Positions 10,064 to 19,925 of a DNA stretch of 64,000 nucleotides are shown piece by piece; position 1 is the first letter of the stretch; the number at the start of each line of letters is the position of its first letter. Under the pieces are notes generated by a model that did not search any database, was not told the DNA's origin, and saw nothing but the letters and a program-made list of their open reading frames with translations. The stretch is from Acidimicrobiaceae bacterium (GTDB lineage: Bacteria; Actinomycetota; Acidimicrobiia; Acidimicrobiales; Aldehydirespiratoraceae), in NCBI GenBank assembly GCA_009844405.1, contig VYBO01000046.1, positions 1-64,000 on the forward strand, read 5' to 3'. The position numbers were made by a program, and so were the translations under genes.

Positions 10064-11767
10064 ATGGTCCTCAGCGACTCCGCCGACGGCGACATCACGG
10101 CCAGTGGCTCGGCCGCTAGCGACTCCGCCGACGGCGACATCACGGCTACCTCCGAGTGGGCCGCGCTGGCCCGCCACGCCCGTGAGCTGCAAGCCGGAGG
10201 CGTGGATCTGGCCGGGCTGTTCGAGGCCGACCCGGGCCGGGCCGGGCGCTGCACCTCGACCGCGGGCGAGCTGGTGGTCGACTGGTCCCGGCATCTGGTC
10301 ACCGATGCCACCGTGGAGCTGCTGCTGGCCCTGGCCGAGCGGGCTGGCGTGGCGGCGCGGATCGAGGCGATGCTGGCGGGCGAGCCGGTCAACGTCACGG
10401 ACGGCCGTGCCGCTCTGCACACCGCCCTGCGGGCTCCGGCCGGCGAGGCCGTTGTGACCGGAGGGGTTGACGTGGCGCCGGCCGTTGCCGCCGAGCGTGA
10501 ACGGATGGGGGCCTTCGTTCGGGCCCTGGTCGCTGGGGAGCGGCGGGGGGCCGGCGGTCTGCCGATCCGCACGGTGGTGAATATCGGGATCGGCGGTTCG
10601 CAGTTGGGGCCGGCCATGGCCCACGAGGCCCTGGCCGCGTTTCGCTCGTGTGACCTTGAGTGCCGGTTCGTGTCCAACATCGACCCGGCCGCGCTGGCCG
10701 CTGGCCTGGACGGCCTCGACGCGGCCGAGACGCTGTTCATCGTGGTGTCGAAGGGCTTCGCCACGGCCGAGACGCTGGCCAATGCCCGCGCTGCGCGGGC
10801 CTGGGCCGCGTCGGTGCTCGGTCTTGAGGCCGCGGGCCGGCATTTCGTGGCGGTGACCGCGAGCCGGGAGGCGGCGGTCGAGTTCGGCATCGAGCCTGAC
10901 GATGTGTTCGCGACGTGGGATTGGGTCGGCGGCCGCTTCTCGATGGGGTCGGCCGCGGGTCTGGCCGTGATGGCAGCCATCGGCGAGGAGAACTTCGCGG
11001 CGATGCTGGCCGGGATGCGCAGCATCGACGAGCACGTGGCTGGGGGGCCGGCGGCCAGCGTCCCCATGCTGCTGGGCCTGCTGTCGGTGTGGTACCGCAA
11101 CTTCTGGGGGTTCCAGACGCGGGCGGTTGTGCCGTACTCGGAGAGGCTGCGGCTGTTCGGCGTCTGGTTGCAGCAGGTGATCATGGAGTCCAACGGCAAG
11201 CGGGTCCGTCTCGACGGCAGCCCGGTGGGCTGCGAGACCGCCGAGATCGTGTGGGGAGGTCCGGGAGCCGACAGCCAGCACTCCTTCCACCAGTTGCTGC
11301 ACCAGGGCACCACGGCCGTGCCCGCCGACTTCATCGTGCTGGCCCGTCCGGACGCGGACGTCGCCGGGCCGCCCGGCGTTGCCGAGCGTCACGAGGCCCT
11401 GGTGGCCAACTGTTTCGCCCAGGCCGCCGCGCTGGCCTTCGGCACCCCGCCGGCGGAGGAGGACGACCCCCACCGCGAGCTGCCCGGCAACCGCCCGTCG
11501 ACGGTGATCCTGGCCCCGGAGCTGACGCCTTCGGTGCTCGGCCAACTGGTAGCCCTCTACGAGCACCAGACGGTGGTGCAGGGCGCCGTCTGGGGCGTCA
11601 ACAGCTTCGACCAGTTCGGCGTCGAGCTCGGCAAGACCCTGGCCGACGCCATAACCGCCGACCTGCGGGCCGGCACCGACCCGGCCGGCAGCGACGCAGC
11701 CGACGCCGACCACGACCCGTCCACCAAGTCGCTGCTCGCCCACTACCGCCGCCTGCGGAAGCTCTAG
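10064..11767 (+). CDS. pgi: glucose-6-phosphate isomerase
   Basis: VVNIGIGGSQLGPAM, WDWVGGRFSMGSAAGLAV, SNGKRV, NSFDQFGVELGK motifs. Confidence 0.95.
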   Translation: MVLSDSADGDITASGSAASDSADGDITATSEWAALARHARELQAGGVDLAGLFEADPGRAGRCTSTAGELVVDWSRHLVTDATVELLLALAERAGVAARIEAMLAGEPVNVTDGRAALHTALRAPAGEAVVTGGVDVAPAVAAERERMGAFVRALVAGERRGAGGLPIRTVVNIGIGGSQLGPAMAHEALAAFRSCDLECRFVSNIDPAALAAGLDGLDAAETLFIVVSKGFATAETLANARAARAWAASVLGLEAAGRHFVAVTASREAAVEFGIEPDDVFATWDWVGGRFSMGSAAGLAVMAAIGEENFAAMLAGMRSIDEHVAGGPAASVPMLLGLLSVWYRNFWGFQTRAVVPYSERLRLFGVWLQQVIMESNGKRVRLDGSPVGCETAEIVWGGPGADSQHSFHQLLHQGTTAVPADFIVLARPDADVAGPPGVAERHEALVANCFAQAAALAFGTPPAEEDDPHRELPGNRPSTVILAPELTPSVLGQLVALYEHQTVVQGAVWGVNSFDQFGVELGKTLADAITADLRAGTDPAGSDAADADHDPSTKSLLAHYRRLRKL

Positions 11768-11942
11768 CCGCCTGCTCCGTAGCATCCGGGATCCGGAGGG
11801 ACTGTCTTCGCTCCAAGCCTCCGGAACTCGAGTTCCGCGTGTTTGGCGGTGTGTCGCGGATTCGATGATCCGGGCCATCTACAGGTCCAAGCAGGTCAAA
11901 GCGTTCGCCCTGCGGGTCACCGTTTCTCCGACATGACACTAG

Positions 11943-12077
11943 GAGCGAGCGCGGATTGATCGGCGGCCAATCGGGTCGCAGGGCGGTCATTTCCGCTCTT
12001 GTTCGCTGCGCTCACGGGCCGCTCGGGCCACGGCCCCGCCCCGTATGGGCCGGGTCGCCCGCCTATCCGCGGGGCCT
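11943..12077. repeat. long form of dispersed repeat, copy 1
   Basis: gagcgagcgcggattgatcggcggccaatcg...ctatccgcggggcct, near-identical to 13268-13403 and 47384-47517. Confidence 0.95.
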
Positions 12078-13226
12078 TTAGGGCCAGAGCTGATCGGCCC
12101 GGAGGGCCTCGTGCAGGCTGTCCAGGGACCAAACGTCGATGCCGTCCTCGGTCCTGAAGGAACGTTGGCCGCGGTAGACGAGGACGCGGCGGACCAGGCC
12201 GGGCAGGTCGGCCAGGGCCCGCAGCCCCTTGAGCATGGCAGTGTTGTACCGTTCGGCCGCCTTGACTTCTACGGCCAGATGCTCGCGGTCGCGGGTCAGC
12301 ACGAAGTCGACCTCGGCGGCGGACGCGGCGGCGGACCAGTAGCCGATGTCGTCGTAAATGCGTTGGTGTTCGTTGTGGGCTCGCAGCAGCCCCAGCACCC
12401 AGCCTTCCAGCAGGGCGCCGCGTTCCTCGGCGGCCACCGGCCCGAGTTGGCGCTTGATTGCCCGCACCAGGCCGGGATCGGCCCAGTACAGCTTGGGACG
12501 GCGCCGTTCCCGCACCCGCAGCCTCGCCTCGAACGCGGGCAGGAACACGGCCAGCAGCGTGTCCTCAAGGATTTCGAGGTAGCCGTTGACGGTGGTGCGG
12601 GCGACGGCAGCGTCGCGCGCGATGGAGGCGGCGTTGACAACCTGGGCATGCATCAGCGCCGCCACTGGAAGGAAGCGCACGAATCCCGACAGGTTGCGCA
12701 CGGCGGCCTCGGCCCGGATCTCCTCGCGCAGGTACAGCTGGGTGTAGCTGCTGAGGGCCTCCCGCCGGTCGGGGGCGTTCCACACCAGCGCGATGGCGCC
12801 GTATTGCAGGGCGTCGTCGAGGCGGAAGTCGTCGCCGAGCTCGGCCGCCGTCAGCGGGTGCATGGCCTTGCGCAGTGCCCGGCCGGCGAGCAGGTTGGTG
12901 CCGGCGGTCTTGAGCTTGCGGGCGCTGGACCCCAGAAGGGCGAAGCGCACTCCCCGCTCCTCGATCAGCCGGTGTGCCTCGTTGAGCAGGCTGGGGATGC
13001 GCTGGACCTCGTCCACCACCACCCAGTCACCCGGCCCCGCCCCCGACAGCAGCTGCCGGAACAGCGACGGGTCGGCCAGAAGGTCGGTGAAGAGAGCCTC
13101 GTCGAGCAGGTCGAGACGCAGAGCGCCTGGCAGGGCCTGCCGGGCCCAGGTGCTCTTGCCGACGCCCCTCATGCCAAGCAGAAAGAAGCTCTGTTCCGGC
13201 ACCCGAGCCAGCCGTATGTAAGCCAT
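12078..13226 (-). CDS. AAA-type ATP-binding protein with DUF4143-like C-terminus
   Basis: FFLLGMRGVGKSTWARQAL Walker A, WVVVDEVQRIPSLLNEAHRLIEE, C-terminal VDFVLTRDREHLAVEVKAAER nuclease-like motif. Confidence 0.88.
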   Translation of the reverse strand: MAYIRLARVPEQSFFLLGMRGVGKSTWARQALPGALRLDLLDEALFTDLLADPSLFRQLLSGAGPGDWVVVDEVQRIPSLLNEAHRLIEERGVRFALLGSSARKLKTAGTNLLAGRALRKAMHPLTAAELGDDFRLDDALQYGAIALVWNAPDRREALSSYTQLYLREEIRAEAAVRNLSGFVRFLPVAALMHAQVVNAASIARDAAVARTTVNGYLEILEDTLLAVFLPAFEARLRVRERRRPKLYWADPGLVRAIKRQLGPVAAEERGALLEGWVLGLLRAHNEHQRIYDDIGYWSAAASAAEVDFVLTRDREHLAVEVKAAERYNTAMLKGLRALADLPGLVRRVLVYRGQRSFRTEDGIDVWSLDSLHEALRADQLWP

Positions 13227-13267
13227 ACAGTCAATAATACTCGAAAAATGACGGCTATCTGTTCATA

Positions 13268-13403
13268 GAGCGAGCGCGGATTGATCGGCGGCCAATCGCG
13301 TCGCAGGGTGGTCATACCCGCTCTTGTTCGCTTCGCTCACGGGCCGCTCGGACCACGGCCCCGCCCCGTATGGGCCGGGTCGCCCCACCTATCCGCGGGG
13401 CCT
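13268..13403. repeat. long form of dispersed repeat, copy 2
   Basis: same sequence and orientation as copies 1 and 3. Confidence 0.95.
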
Positions 13404-13422
13404 CATAAGTCGACCACCTGAA

Positions 13423-16400
13423 TTAGCTCGGAGGTGACAGGTCGACGCGGAGCCGTTCGGTCAGCTGCTTGAGGTCCTCGTCTGCGAGGTTGGCGCCCAT
13501 CCATTCCACCAGCTCCTCCTGGCGGGGCTGCCCGAACGCGAGGCGGTAGGCAGCGAGCGCCTTGCGCAGCCGCGGCAGGGCCGCCTGCTCGCGGCTGAAG
13601 GGCATGACCGGCACATGGCGCTCGATCTTGGCCGGGCCCTCGCTGAACACCCAATAGGGGACCACCTCGCTGTCGGTGACGGGCCTTCCGGCCACCGCAG
13701 CGGCGAAGAGTTCGTCCCAGAGATCGGCGTTCTCGTCCAGACCAGCCGCGAACAGGCCCGAACCCAGCGTCGCGGCGATGTTCCGGCGGACAGCGTGGCC
13801 CTTGTACCGGTGGACCCGGCCCTCCCGCTGCTCCAGGTCCACCGGGTTGTGGGGCAGGTTCCAGTGGACCACTGCATGGCACCAGAGATGGAAGTCCAGC
13901 CCTTCCTGCCCGATGGAGGTGGAGGCGAGCACGAAAGGCCAGAACGGCGAGTTGAACGCCACCGAGACCGATCCGATGCGGTTCACGCTGCCGTCGTCGA
14001 GCCTCTGGTCGGCGAAGGCGACCGCGAAGCGGGTGCGCATCCGGTGTGCGCCGAACTTGATCTTGCGGCCCTTGCGGCTCCGTACCGGGAAGTCCACGCG
14101 GTACGACGAGGTGCGCAGTTCCAATGCCTCAGCCATTGTCTCCGCTATGTCGTCGGCCGCCTCGCAGCGCCGGTCGTGGTTGTCCAAGCTCAAATGGCCG
14201 CGCCAATCGCGCAGAACATGGCCATGCTCGTCGAGCACCGCCTGCAGGTTGCCGTTCACGCAGTGCCGCACCACGTCAAGCCAATAGCGCGACGACCCCT
14301 CGTCCTCTTTGGAACCGCCCGCATCTCCGGCCTCGACCACCGCCGTGACCTCCGGGGCGTTGAAGTAGTGCCGGAATGCTCCGCTCAACCACGCTGCGTT
14401 CAACAGCGCGTAGTCGTCAGACGGGTCGAGCCGAGCCACCGAGCAGATCATCCGCAGGGCACATTGCGCCGGCCCTCCCACCGCGAGGTCGGTCAGTGCG
14501 TCGGCCAGGTCGGCGGGGGGACGGCCGAGCGCTTGGGCGCCGGCCGCGACCATGGCCCGGGCCTCATCGAGATGAGCGTGCAGTCCCTCGTCGCCACGGT
14601 CGTCGGAGGCACTGCGGTCGTCCTCGTCGTCGCGCTCGCCGCCCTGGAAGTACAAGGCATTGCCGGGGTCGAGCAGGAACTCTGCGGCGGCGGGCCATCG
14701 CTCCTCGTCGAGAAGCAGTGGAGCGGCCCAGTACCACCGCTGGTCGACGGCCCCCGACGCGGTGGAGGTCCCCTTGAGCCGCTCAATGGCATCGTTCACC
14801 CGCGCCCTGACTTCGTCGCGCAGTCGCTCGACACTGCGCTCCGGGCGGTCGCCGTCGTCCTCGATGTGGGTGCCGGTTGCGTCGCGCCGCGTCTCGCCAA
14901 CGCGCGGTCTGCCCCCAGTCCGCGGCCTGGGATCGCCCATCTCGGCGAGGCTCGGGCTTGGCCAGACCAGCAGGAACGCGGTCATCGCTGCGGCTCTGCG
15001 GTGCCCGGCCGCCTCACCCGGCCTAGGCTGTTCGGCCCGTACCGTGGTGCGGAACGTGAGCCGCCGCCCGCCGCGCCGGCTGTAGTCGTCCGTGTACCGG
15101 TGACTGCGGGCTGCGAAGGCTTGGCGCTCGGATTCGAAGCTGACGAGCGAGGAGACCACCTTGGGCACGACCGTCCAGCCCGAGAAGATCAGGCGCTTGG
15201 TGAAGCCGGCCGCCTCCGGCGACTCGTACACCGATCCGGCGTCGTAGTAGCGCATCGACGGGGGCACCCAGAGCAGCTCGAAGGCGCGACGGCTCTCCAA
15301 GTCGTCGAGCAGCCAGCGGAGCCGTCCGTTCTGGGGGTCGATCCGCTGGTACTCGTCGATGTGGTCCCAGTTCAACAGGCCGGGGCCGGGGTCGAGCATC
15401 TCGCCGCCGGTGAACTGGCCGCCTTTGGCTGCCTGCTCGACAGCATCCTTGAACTTGTACCCCTCCATGAAGTTGACGAGGTACGGCGCTGACTTCCAGT
15501 ACTCCGCGGGCTCGTGATGATTCACCGCGTCGGCAAGCCCGCCGAATCTCAGGTGGGCGCGGAGATCCTGGACCTTGACCGCAACCGGAGCGTCGGGCAC
15601 GGCCAGCATTCCGCTGCGGTCGGGCGTGGCCGACAGCCGCTCCGTTCGTGCCATGACCGATCGCAGCTCGGCGCCGATCTGCTCGCACAGGGCTTCGGCT
15701 CGGTCGAGCGAGTGACCGGCGGTGAGCGCGGTTCGCAGTTCCCGGAAGCGGACTTGGAGCCGCTCGATCCTGGCAGGATCGTGTCCGAACAGGAAAGAGC
15801 AGGTTTCCAGGAAGTCCTGGTAGTGGTCGTCCTCGATCTCGTCGCTGGTCGTGTACATGCGGTAGGGGGTGGCCGACAGCAGCAGCGTGCGGGTCGCCCG
15901 GCCGGTCTCGGGGTCGGTGTAGTTGAGTAGCTGCTGGGCCATCTCGGCGGCCAGGCTGTCGGGCTCCGTCTTGAGGAGGTCCTTGAATCGCTGGAACTCG
16001 TCGAGCACCACGAGGTCCGGCCGCATCGAGTCCAGTCCGACCAGCGCCATGACCCGCCGCAGCTCCCCGATGAGTTCCGCGAGGCGCTGGTAGAGCGGCC
16101 ACGGGATCGTCCGCTTGTGGGCTAGCCCCGCGACGAGCTCGTCCAACAGGTCGCGGATGGACGGCTCGCCGGCTGCGGCCCGGTCGGCGTCGGCCTCGTC
16201 CAGGCGCCTGCCGAACTCGTCGAGCGATGGAGCGATCAGAGGCCGGTACCAGCGCTCCTGGTCCCGCAGCCTCCTGAGCGGGTCGCCGGACCGTAGGCCG
16301 TGCCAGAAGATGCGCCGGGCTGGTCGGCTGGACAGGGCCTCCTTGCCCCAGTGGGCACGGAGGAACGCGTACGCGAGGGCGCGTTCGGGGAACGTGCCCG

Positions 16401-16821
16401 TCCTTCGACCGAACTGCAGCGACGTGGCCGGAGTGATCGCCAGCAGGTTGATGCCTCGTCGGGTGTCGTCGCCTTCGTCCAGTTGCGCGAGGGGGAGCAT
16501 CGTCAGCCGCCTCACTCCCTCGATCGGTTTCACGCCTCCGGGGGCGAGCTTGCGGACGTTCTGACTGGCGATCGCCATGTTGGAGCAGACATAGACGATG
16601 TCGTGGCGTTCGTCACCCGTCTGACCGAGGTAGTCGATGACCTTGGCGATCACACCCTTGGCGACGTGGGTCTTGCCCAGACCGACCTCGTCGGCCACTA
16701 GGAATCGGACGGCTGGGTCCGTCTCGTCGAACATTCGATCGAAGGCCCATACAGCGGTCCGATGCTGGAAGTCCTTCAGGTCGGCCAGGACCGCCTCGAC
16801 GTCAATGGTCTGGTCGCTCAC
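13423..16821 (-). CDS. large superfamily-2 (SNF2/DEAD-like) helicase of the candidate defence operon
   Basis: FLVADEVGLGKTHVAKG (Walker A), LVVLDEFQRFKDLL (motif II), LLLSATPYRMYT (motif III), QREGRVHRYKG (motif VI). Confidence 0.9.
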   Translation of the reverse strand: MSDQTIDVEAVLADLKDFQHRTAVWAFDRMFDETDPAVRFLVADEVGLGKTHVAKGVIAKVIDYLGQTGDERHDIVYVCSNMAIASQNVRKLAPGGVKPIEGVRRLTMLPLAQLDEGDDTRRGINLLAITPATSLQFGRRTGTFPERALAYAFLRAHWGKEALSSRPARRIFWHGLRSGDPLRRLRDQERWYRPLIAPSLDEFGRRLDEADADRAAAGEPSIRDLLDELVAGLAHKRTIPWPLYQRLAELIGELRRVMALVGLDSMRPDLVVLDEFQRFKDLLKTEPDSLAAEMAQQLLNYTDPETGRATRTLLLSATPYRMYTTSDEIEDDHYQDFLETCSFLFGHDPARIERLQVRFRELRTALTAGHSLDRAEALCEQIGAELRSVMARTERLSATPDRSGMLAVPDAPVAVKVQDLRAHLRFGGLADAVNHHEPAEYWKSAPYLVNFMEGYKFKDAVEQAAKGGQFTGGEMLDPGPGLLNWDHIDEYQRIDPQNGRLRWLLDDLESRRAFELLWVPPSMRYYDAGSVYESPEAAGFTKRLIFSGWTVVPKVVSSLVSFESERQAFAARSHRYTDDYSRRGGRRLTFRTTVRAEQPRPGEAAGHRRAAAMTAFLLVWPSPSLAEMGDPRPRTGGRPRVGETRRDATGTHIEDDGDRPERSVERLRDEVRARVNDAIERLKGTSTASGAVDQRWYWAAPLLLDEERWPAAAEFLLDPGNALYFQGGERDDEDDRSASDDRGDEGLHAHLDEARAMVAAGAQALGRPPADLADALTDLAVGGPAQCALRMICSVARLDPSDDYALLNAAWLSGAFRHYFNAPEVTAVVEAGDAGGSKEDEGSSRYWLDVVRHCVNGNLQAVLDEHGHVLRDWRGHLSLDNHDRRCEAADDIAETMAEALELRTSSYRVDFPVRSRKGRKIKFGAHRMRTRFAVAFADQRLDDGSVNRIGSVSVAFNSPFWPFVLASTSIGQEGLDFHLWCHAVVHWNLPHNPVDLEQREGRVHRYKGHAVRRNIAATLGSGLFAAGLDENADLWDELFAAAVAGRPVTDSEVVPYWVFSEGPAKIERHVPVMPFSREQAALPRLRKALAAYRLAFGQPRQEELVEWMGANLADEDLKQLTERLRVDLSPPS

Positions 16822-18635
16822 TGGCCTGGTTCTCCCGCAGTCGCCACGTCGTGGATCATTCGCCAGAGTTCCGCGAAGCCCGGTGGGAGAGCGTCGTCAT
16901 CGGCAAGATCCGACACAAGCGGGTGGAGGCCAGCGAGCTTGGCAGGATCCCGTCGCATCGTCCTCAGCAGTTTCTCCAGCACTGGTAGACTCATGAAGTC
17001 GCCGCCGTCCGAAGTGACTGGCTCGTTGCTGATCCTCTCGATGGTGTCTAGCAAGGTGAACTCTGAGGAGTCCTCTTCGAGCAGAGCCATGAGGTAGCGG
17101 AAGAATCGCTCAGCGTTCCCGATAAGCATTCGCAGCAGTAGTCGGTCACGCTGTTCGGGTACGCCGACAAGCCGGACCGGGACGACGAAGCTGCTCAGCG
17201 TGTCCTCGTGGGCTAGCTCGAAGGCGAGAAAGCCGCTGACGTTCTCCAGACTGGTCTCGAAGTGCTGCCGCAGGGGCCTGCCCACCGGGACGTCGCGCCG
17301 CTGCCCGATCACCGGGAGCGGCCAGCAGCCGATTGTCAAGCCCTCAGGCGCCCGGACCGGCTCGGTCGTGCGGTAGGTGACCGCCCAGTCTGCGCCGCTG
17401 GGCTCGACTTCGCCCTCGAAGTCAAGCTCGGCGATACTCCGCCGGGCGCGGTCCAGCAGCGATTCCGACTCGCCGTTCGGTTCGGCCGGCGGGGAGGGTC
17501 CTCGGTAGTCGTGGAACAGGTCGCGCAGGCTCTGGTCGTCGTCGGCGCCGCAGAGTCGGTCGATCCCCAGCACCGCTGTGTGCCCCACCAGCTCCACCAG
17601 GATCTCCACGTTGCGGCGGAAGGCGGCGCCGGTTGCATTGGCCGACCCGAGGAACAGGTTGGCCTGCCGACCATTCTCGAACGCGAACACCTTTGCGTGC
17701 AGCCCTGCGAGCGGTCGACCGGGATCGAACGGCGACATCGCCTCTTCGCCGCCGCGGTCGAGCAGACCATTGTCCTCGAAGGTGTGGATCTTGTCCATCT
17801 TGGACAGCGAGGCCTCTGCCAGGCCGTCGAATGACTCGGGTCTGCTGACGAACTCGTCGATCTTGGCTGCATGCACCCCGGCGAAGAAGCCGTCGCTGAC
17901 GAAGGGCGAGATGATCAGCGATCGCTCGGCGCACCCCGGCAGCGGCGACGGTTTGGGTTCCAGGCCCAGGACATGGACCTTGAGATCGTCAACCCCCGCA
18001 GGCAGGGCGAACAGGGCGTCGTGGAGAGAGGCGGCCAGTGATTGGACTCGCATCCGGTGGTCTTGCGTGACGTCAACCGAGCAATGGTTGAGAAGGCCTG
18101 TGAACAGTTCGCCCAACGGTTGCAGGCTCATCCCGGCCGCGGCGGAGGCCTCGTCGAAGCGCACCATGGTGTCCCAGCTCGCATCGAAGGTGAGGTTGCG
18201 GCTGGAGACGAGCACCCGGAGCCGCGGCTCGACCGCCTGCCGGCGCGCCGGATCTTCAGCCGTCTCGTATCGGATCACCCACACCTTGGGATGCACGACG
18301 CCGCCGCGTGGCGCCGACACCGGGAGAATCGCCCGTTCGAGGAACGCGAACGCTCGGCGCGACGGCGGGAGGGCGATCTCGCCGGCCTGGCCGAATACGG
18401 TCAACCTGTCGGCGTGTGACCGGAGTGCATGGACGAACTCGACGGGCTCGAGCCTGTCGTCCCCGGACTCACCGCCGACACCGGTGGCGTGTCCCGTGAG
18501 CGTCAAGGCGGCGGGCGCGGCCAGCAGCGCCTTGAGATCGAGGGTGAAGGTCACCGCCATGGCCGACTCGAACCGGAACCCGGCCGGGGGCCGCATGGCG
18601 TCGATCAGGGTGAGCCGGTTCTCGGGATGCAGCAT
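16818..18635 (-). CDS. phospholipase D-family nuclease-like protein
   Basis: two HxK-type motifs: VHPKVWVI...VLVSSRNLTFD and LHAKVFAF...LGSANATG; ATG overlaps upstream TGA (TGATG), stop overlaps helicase ATG. Confidence 0.85.
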   Translation of the reverse strand: MLHPENRLTLIDAMRPPAGFRFESAMAVTFTLDLKALLAAPAALTLTGHATGVGGESGDDRLEPVEFVHALRSHADRLTVFGQAGEIALPPSRRAFAFLERAILPVSAPRGGVVHPKVWVIRYETAEDPARRQAVEPRLRVLVSSRNLTFDASWDTMVRFDEASAAAGMSLQPLGELFTGLLNHCSVDVTQDHRMRVQSLAASLHDALFALPAGVDDLKVHVLGLEPKPSPLPGCAERSLIISPFVSDGFFAGVHAAKIDEFVSRPESFDGLAEASLSKMDKIHTFEDNGLLDRGGEEAMSPFDPGRPLAGLHAKVFAFENGRQANLFLGSANATGAAFRRNVEILVELVGHTAVLGIDRLCGADDDQSLRDLFHDYRGPSPPAEPNGESESLLDRARRSIAELDFEGEVEPSGADWAVTYRTTEPVRAPEGLTIGCWPLPVIGQRRDVPVGRPLRQHFETSLENVSGFLAFELAHEDTLSSFVVPVRLVGVPEQRDRLLLRMLIGNAERFFRYLMALLEEDSSEFTLLDTIERISNEPVTSDGGDFMSLPVLEKLLRTMRRDPAKLAGLHPLVSDLADDDALPPGFAELWRMIHDVATAGEPGQ

Positions 18636-19870
18636 CAGCCTCTGCCTCGGCTTGGTTCTTCGGCGGCCCGCACCGGATGTGGCGCGTTCCCGGCCGGCGG
18701 CATGGCCGCGGCAAGATCCTTGAGATACCGCTTGGTGGTGGGCCACCGGTAGTCGAACTGGCCGCCGACCGCTGCGCCGTTCCAGTTCTCGAGCGCCGAG
18801 CGGTTGACCAGTCGAGCCCGGTTCGCCTTGAGCCGCCGCTCCCTGCCTGCGATTAGCTCATGGACGCCGGAGTCGCGGGCGAACCCCTTCGGATCCTCTA
18901 CGGCGCGTCGGGCCAAGTCGTTCACGAAGTTCTGAGTGGCGGCGCCGATGCGCCAGCCGGCCAGCAAGTCCCAGAAGTCTGGAAGGTTGCCGGCCCACGA
19001 CTCGAGCGTGTCCCATTGACCGCTGTCACGGTCGGCCCATTCGACGAGCATCTGGGACTGGCCCTCTCTGAGCTTCCCCTTGTCCCAGCCGAGTTCCTTC
19101 TCGGCCCTCCTTGCCAGCAGCACGTTGTAGACGAGCTGCGGTCCGAGGGTCAGCTCGGAGAAGCAGCGGGCGTGGCGCAGGACCTCGGTGAGCGGCCCGG
19201 GCAGGCTGCCGGAATCCAACTCCCACGGATAGTCAACGTCGATCGGCACCTCCGGCTTCGCTGACAGTTCGGCCAACAGCGAGCCCGGCTGGCTCTGCCG
19301 GATGCGTTCGGTCAGAAACAGCGCTTCGTCGGCAGAGAGATTGAAGTCGATCTCGAAATCCGTCTCCTCGTCGGTCTTGTCGTCGAGAAATGGCTCCGAG
19401 GGCTGGGGAATGTCTGCCGCCCACATCGTCACGTCTCGGGTCGTGGCGTTCCCGTCGTTGTCGCGCTCCGGCCGAGGCCGCGGCGCCGAAGCCCACTGCC
19501 CGTACTCGGCGATGCTCATGTCGAGCCTCCGGATGCCCCAGGCGCCTAGGCCGCCCCAGTAGATCTCGCTTGGCATGCGCTTGAGGCTCCGGTGCGCCCG
19601 AGAACCGATCACGCCGTCGTCGCCCCCCTTGCGGAGGCAGTCAATGAGCTTGGTCTCTGCCTCGCGGAGCGTGCGGGCGAACTGGCCCGGTGGGACGGAC
19701 TCAGCCTCTAGGCGTTGGAAGATCCACGGCAGGAAGATGAAGTAGCGCAGCCTGGTCTGGACAGTCGAGACGCCGGGGCTGAGCATGTCGGCAAATGCGT
19801 CGCGGATCGTGCCCAGGCCCAGAACGTCGAGGGTGCTCGGCTCCTGAAGCGAGCGCAGCAGCGTGGCCAC
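18635..19870 (-). CDS. DUF6361-like protein; 5' end disrupted or mis-started
   Basis: VATLLRSLQEPSTLDVLGLGTIRDAFADMLSPGVSTVQTRLRYFIFLPWIF; family-type N-terminus SLGWLDFDAATSER is encoded just upstream (to about 19918) but follows an in-frame TAG at 19925-19927. Confidence 0.75.
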   Translation of the reverse strand: MATLLRSLQEPSTLDVLGLGTIRDAFADMLSPGVSTVQTRLRYFIFLPWIFQRLEAESVPPGQFARTLREAETKLIDCLRKGGDDGVIGSRAHRSLKRMPSEIYWGGLGAWGIRRLDMSIAEYGQWASAPRPRPERDNDGNATTRDVTMWAADIPQPSEPFLDDKTDEETDFEIDFNLSADEALFLTERIRQSQPGSLLAELSAKPEVPIDVDYPWELDSGSLPGPLTEVLRHARCFSELTLGPQLVYNVLLARRAEKELGWDKGKLREGQSQMLVEWADRDSGQWDTLESWAGNLPDFWDLLAGWRIGAATQNFVNDLARRAVEDPKGFARDSGVHELIAGRERRLKANRARLVNRSALENWNGAAVGGQFDYRWPTTKRYLKDLAAAMPPAGNAPHPVRAAEEPSRGRG

Positions 19871-19925
19871 CCGCTCGCTCGTGGCGGCGTCGAAGTCGAG
19901 CCAGCCGAGCGACGACTCCGGCGTC

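Noticed and set aside
9974-11878. 634-aa minus-strand ORF opposite pgi
   Set aside because: Antisense of a well-supported pgi gene, no recognisable motif.
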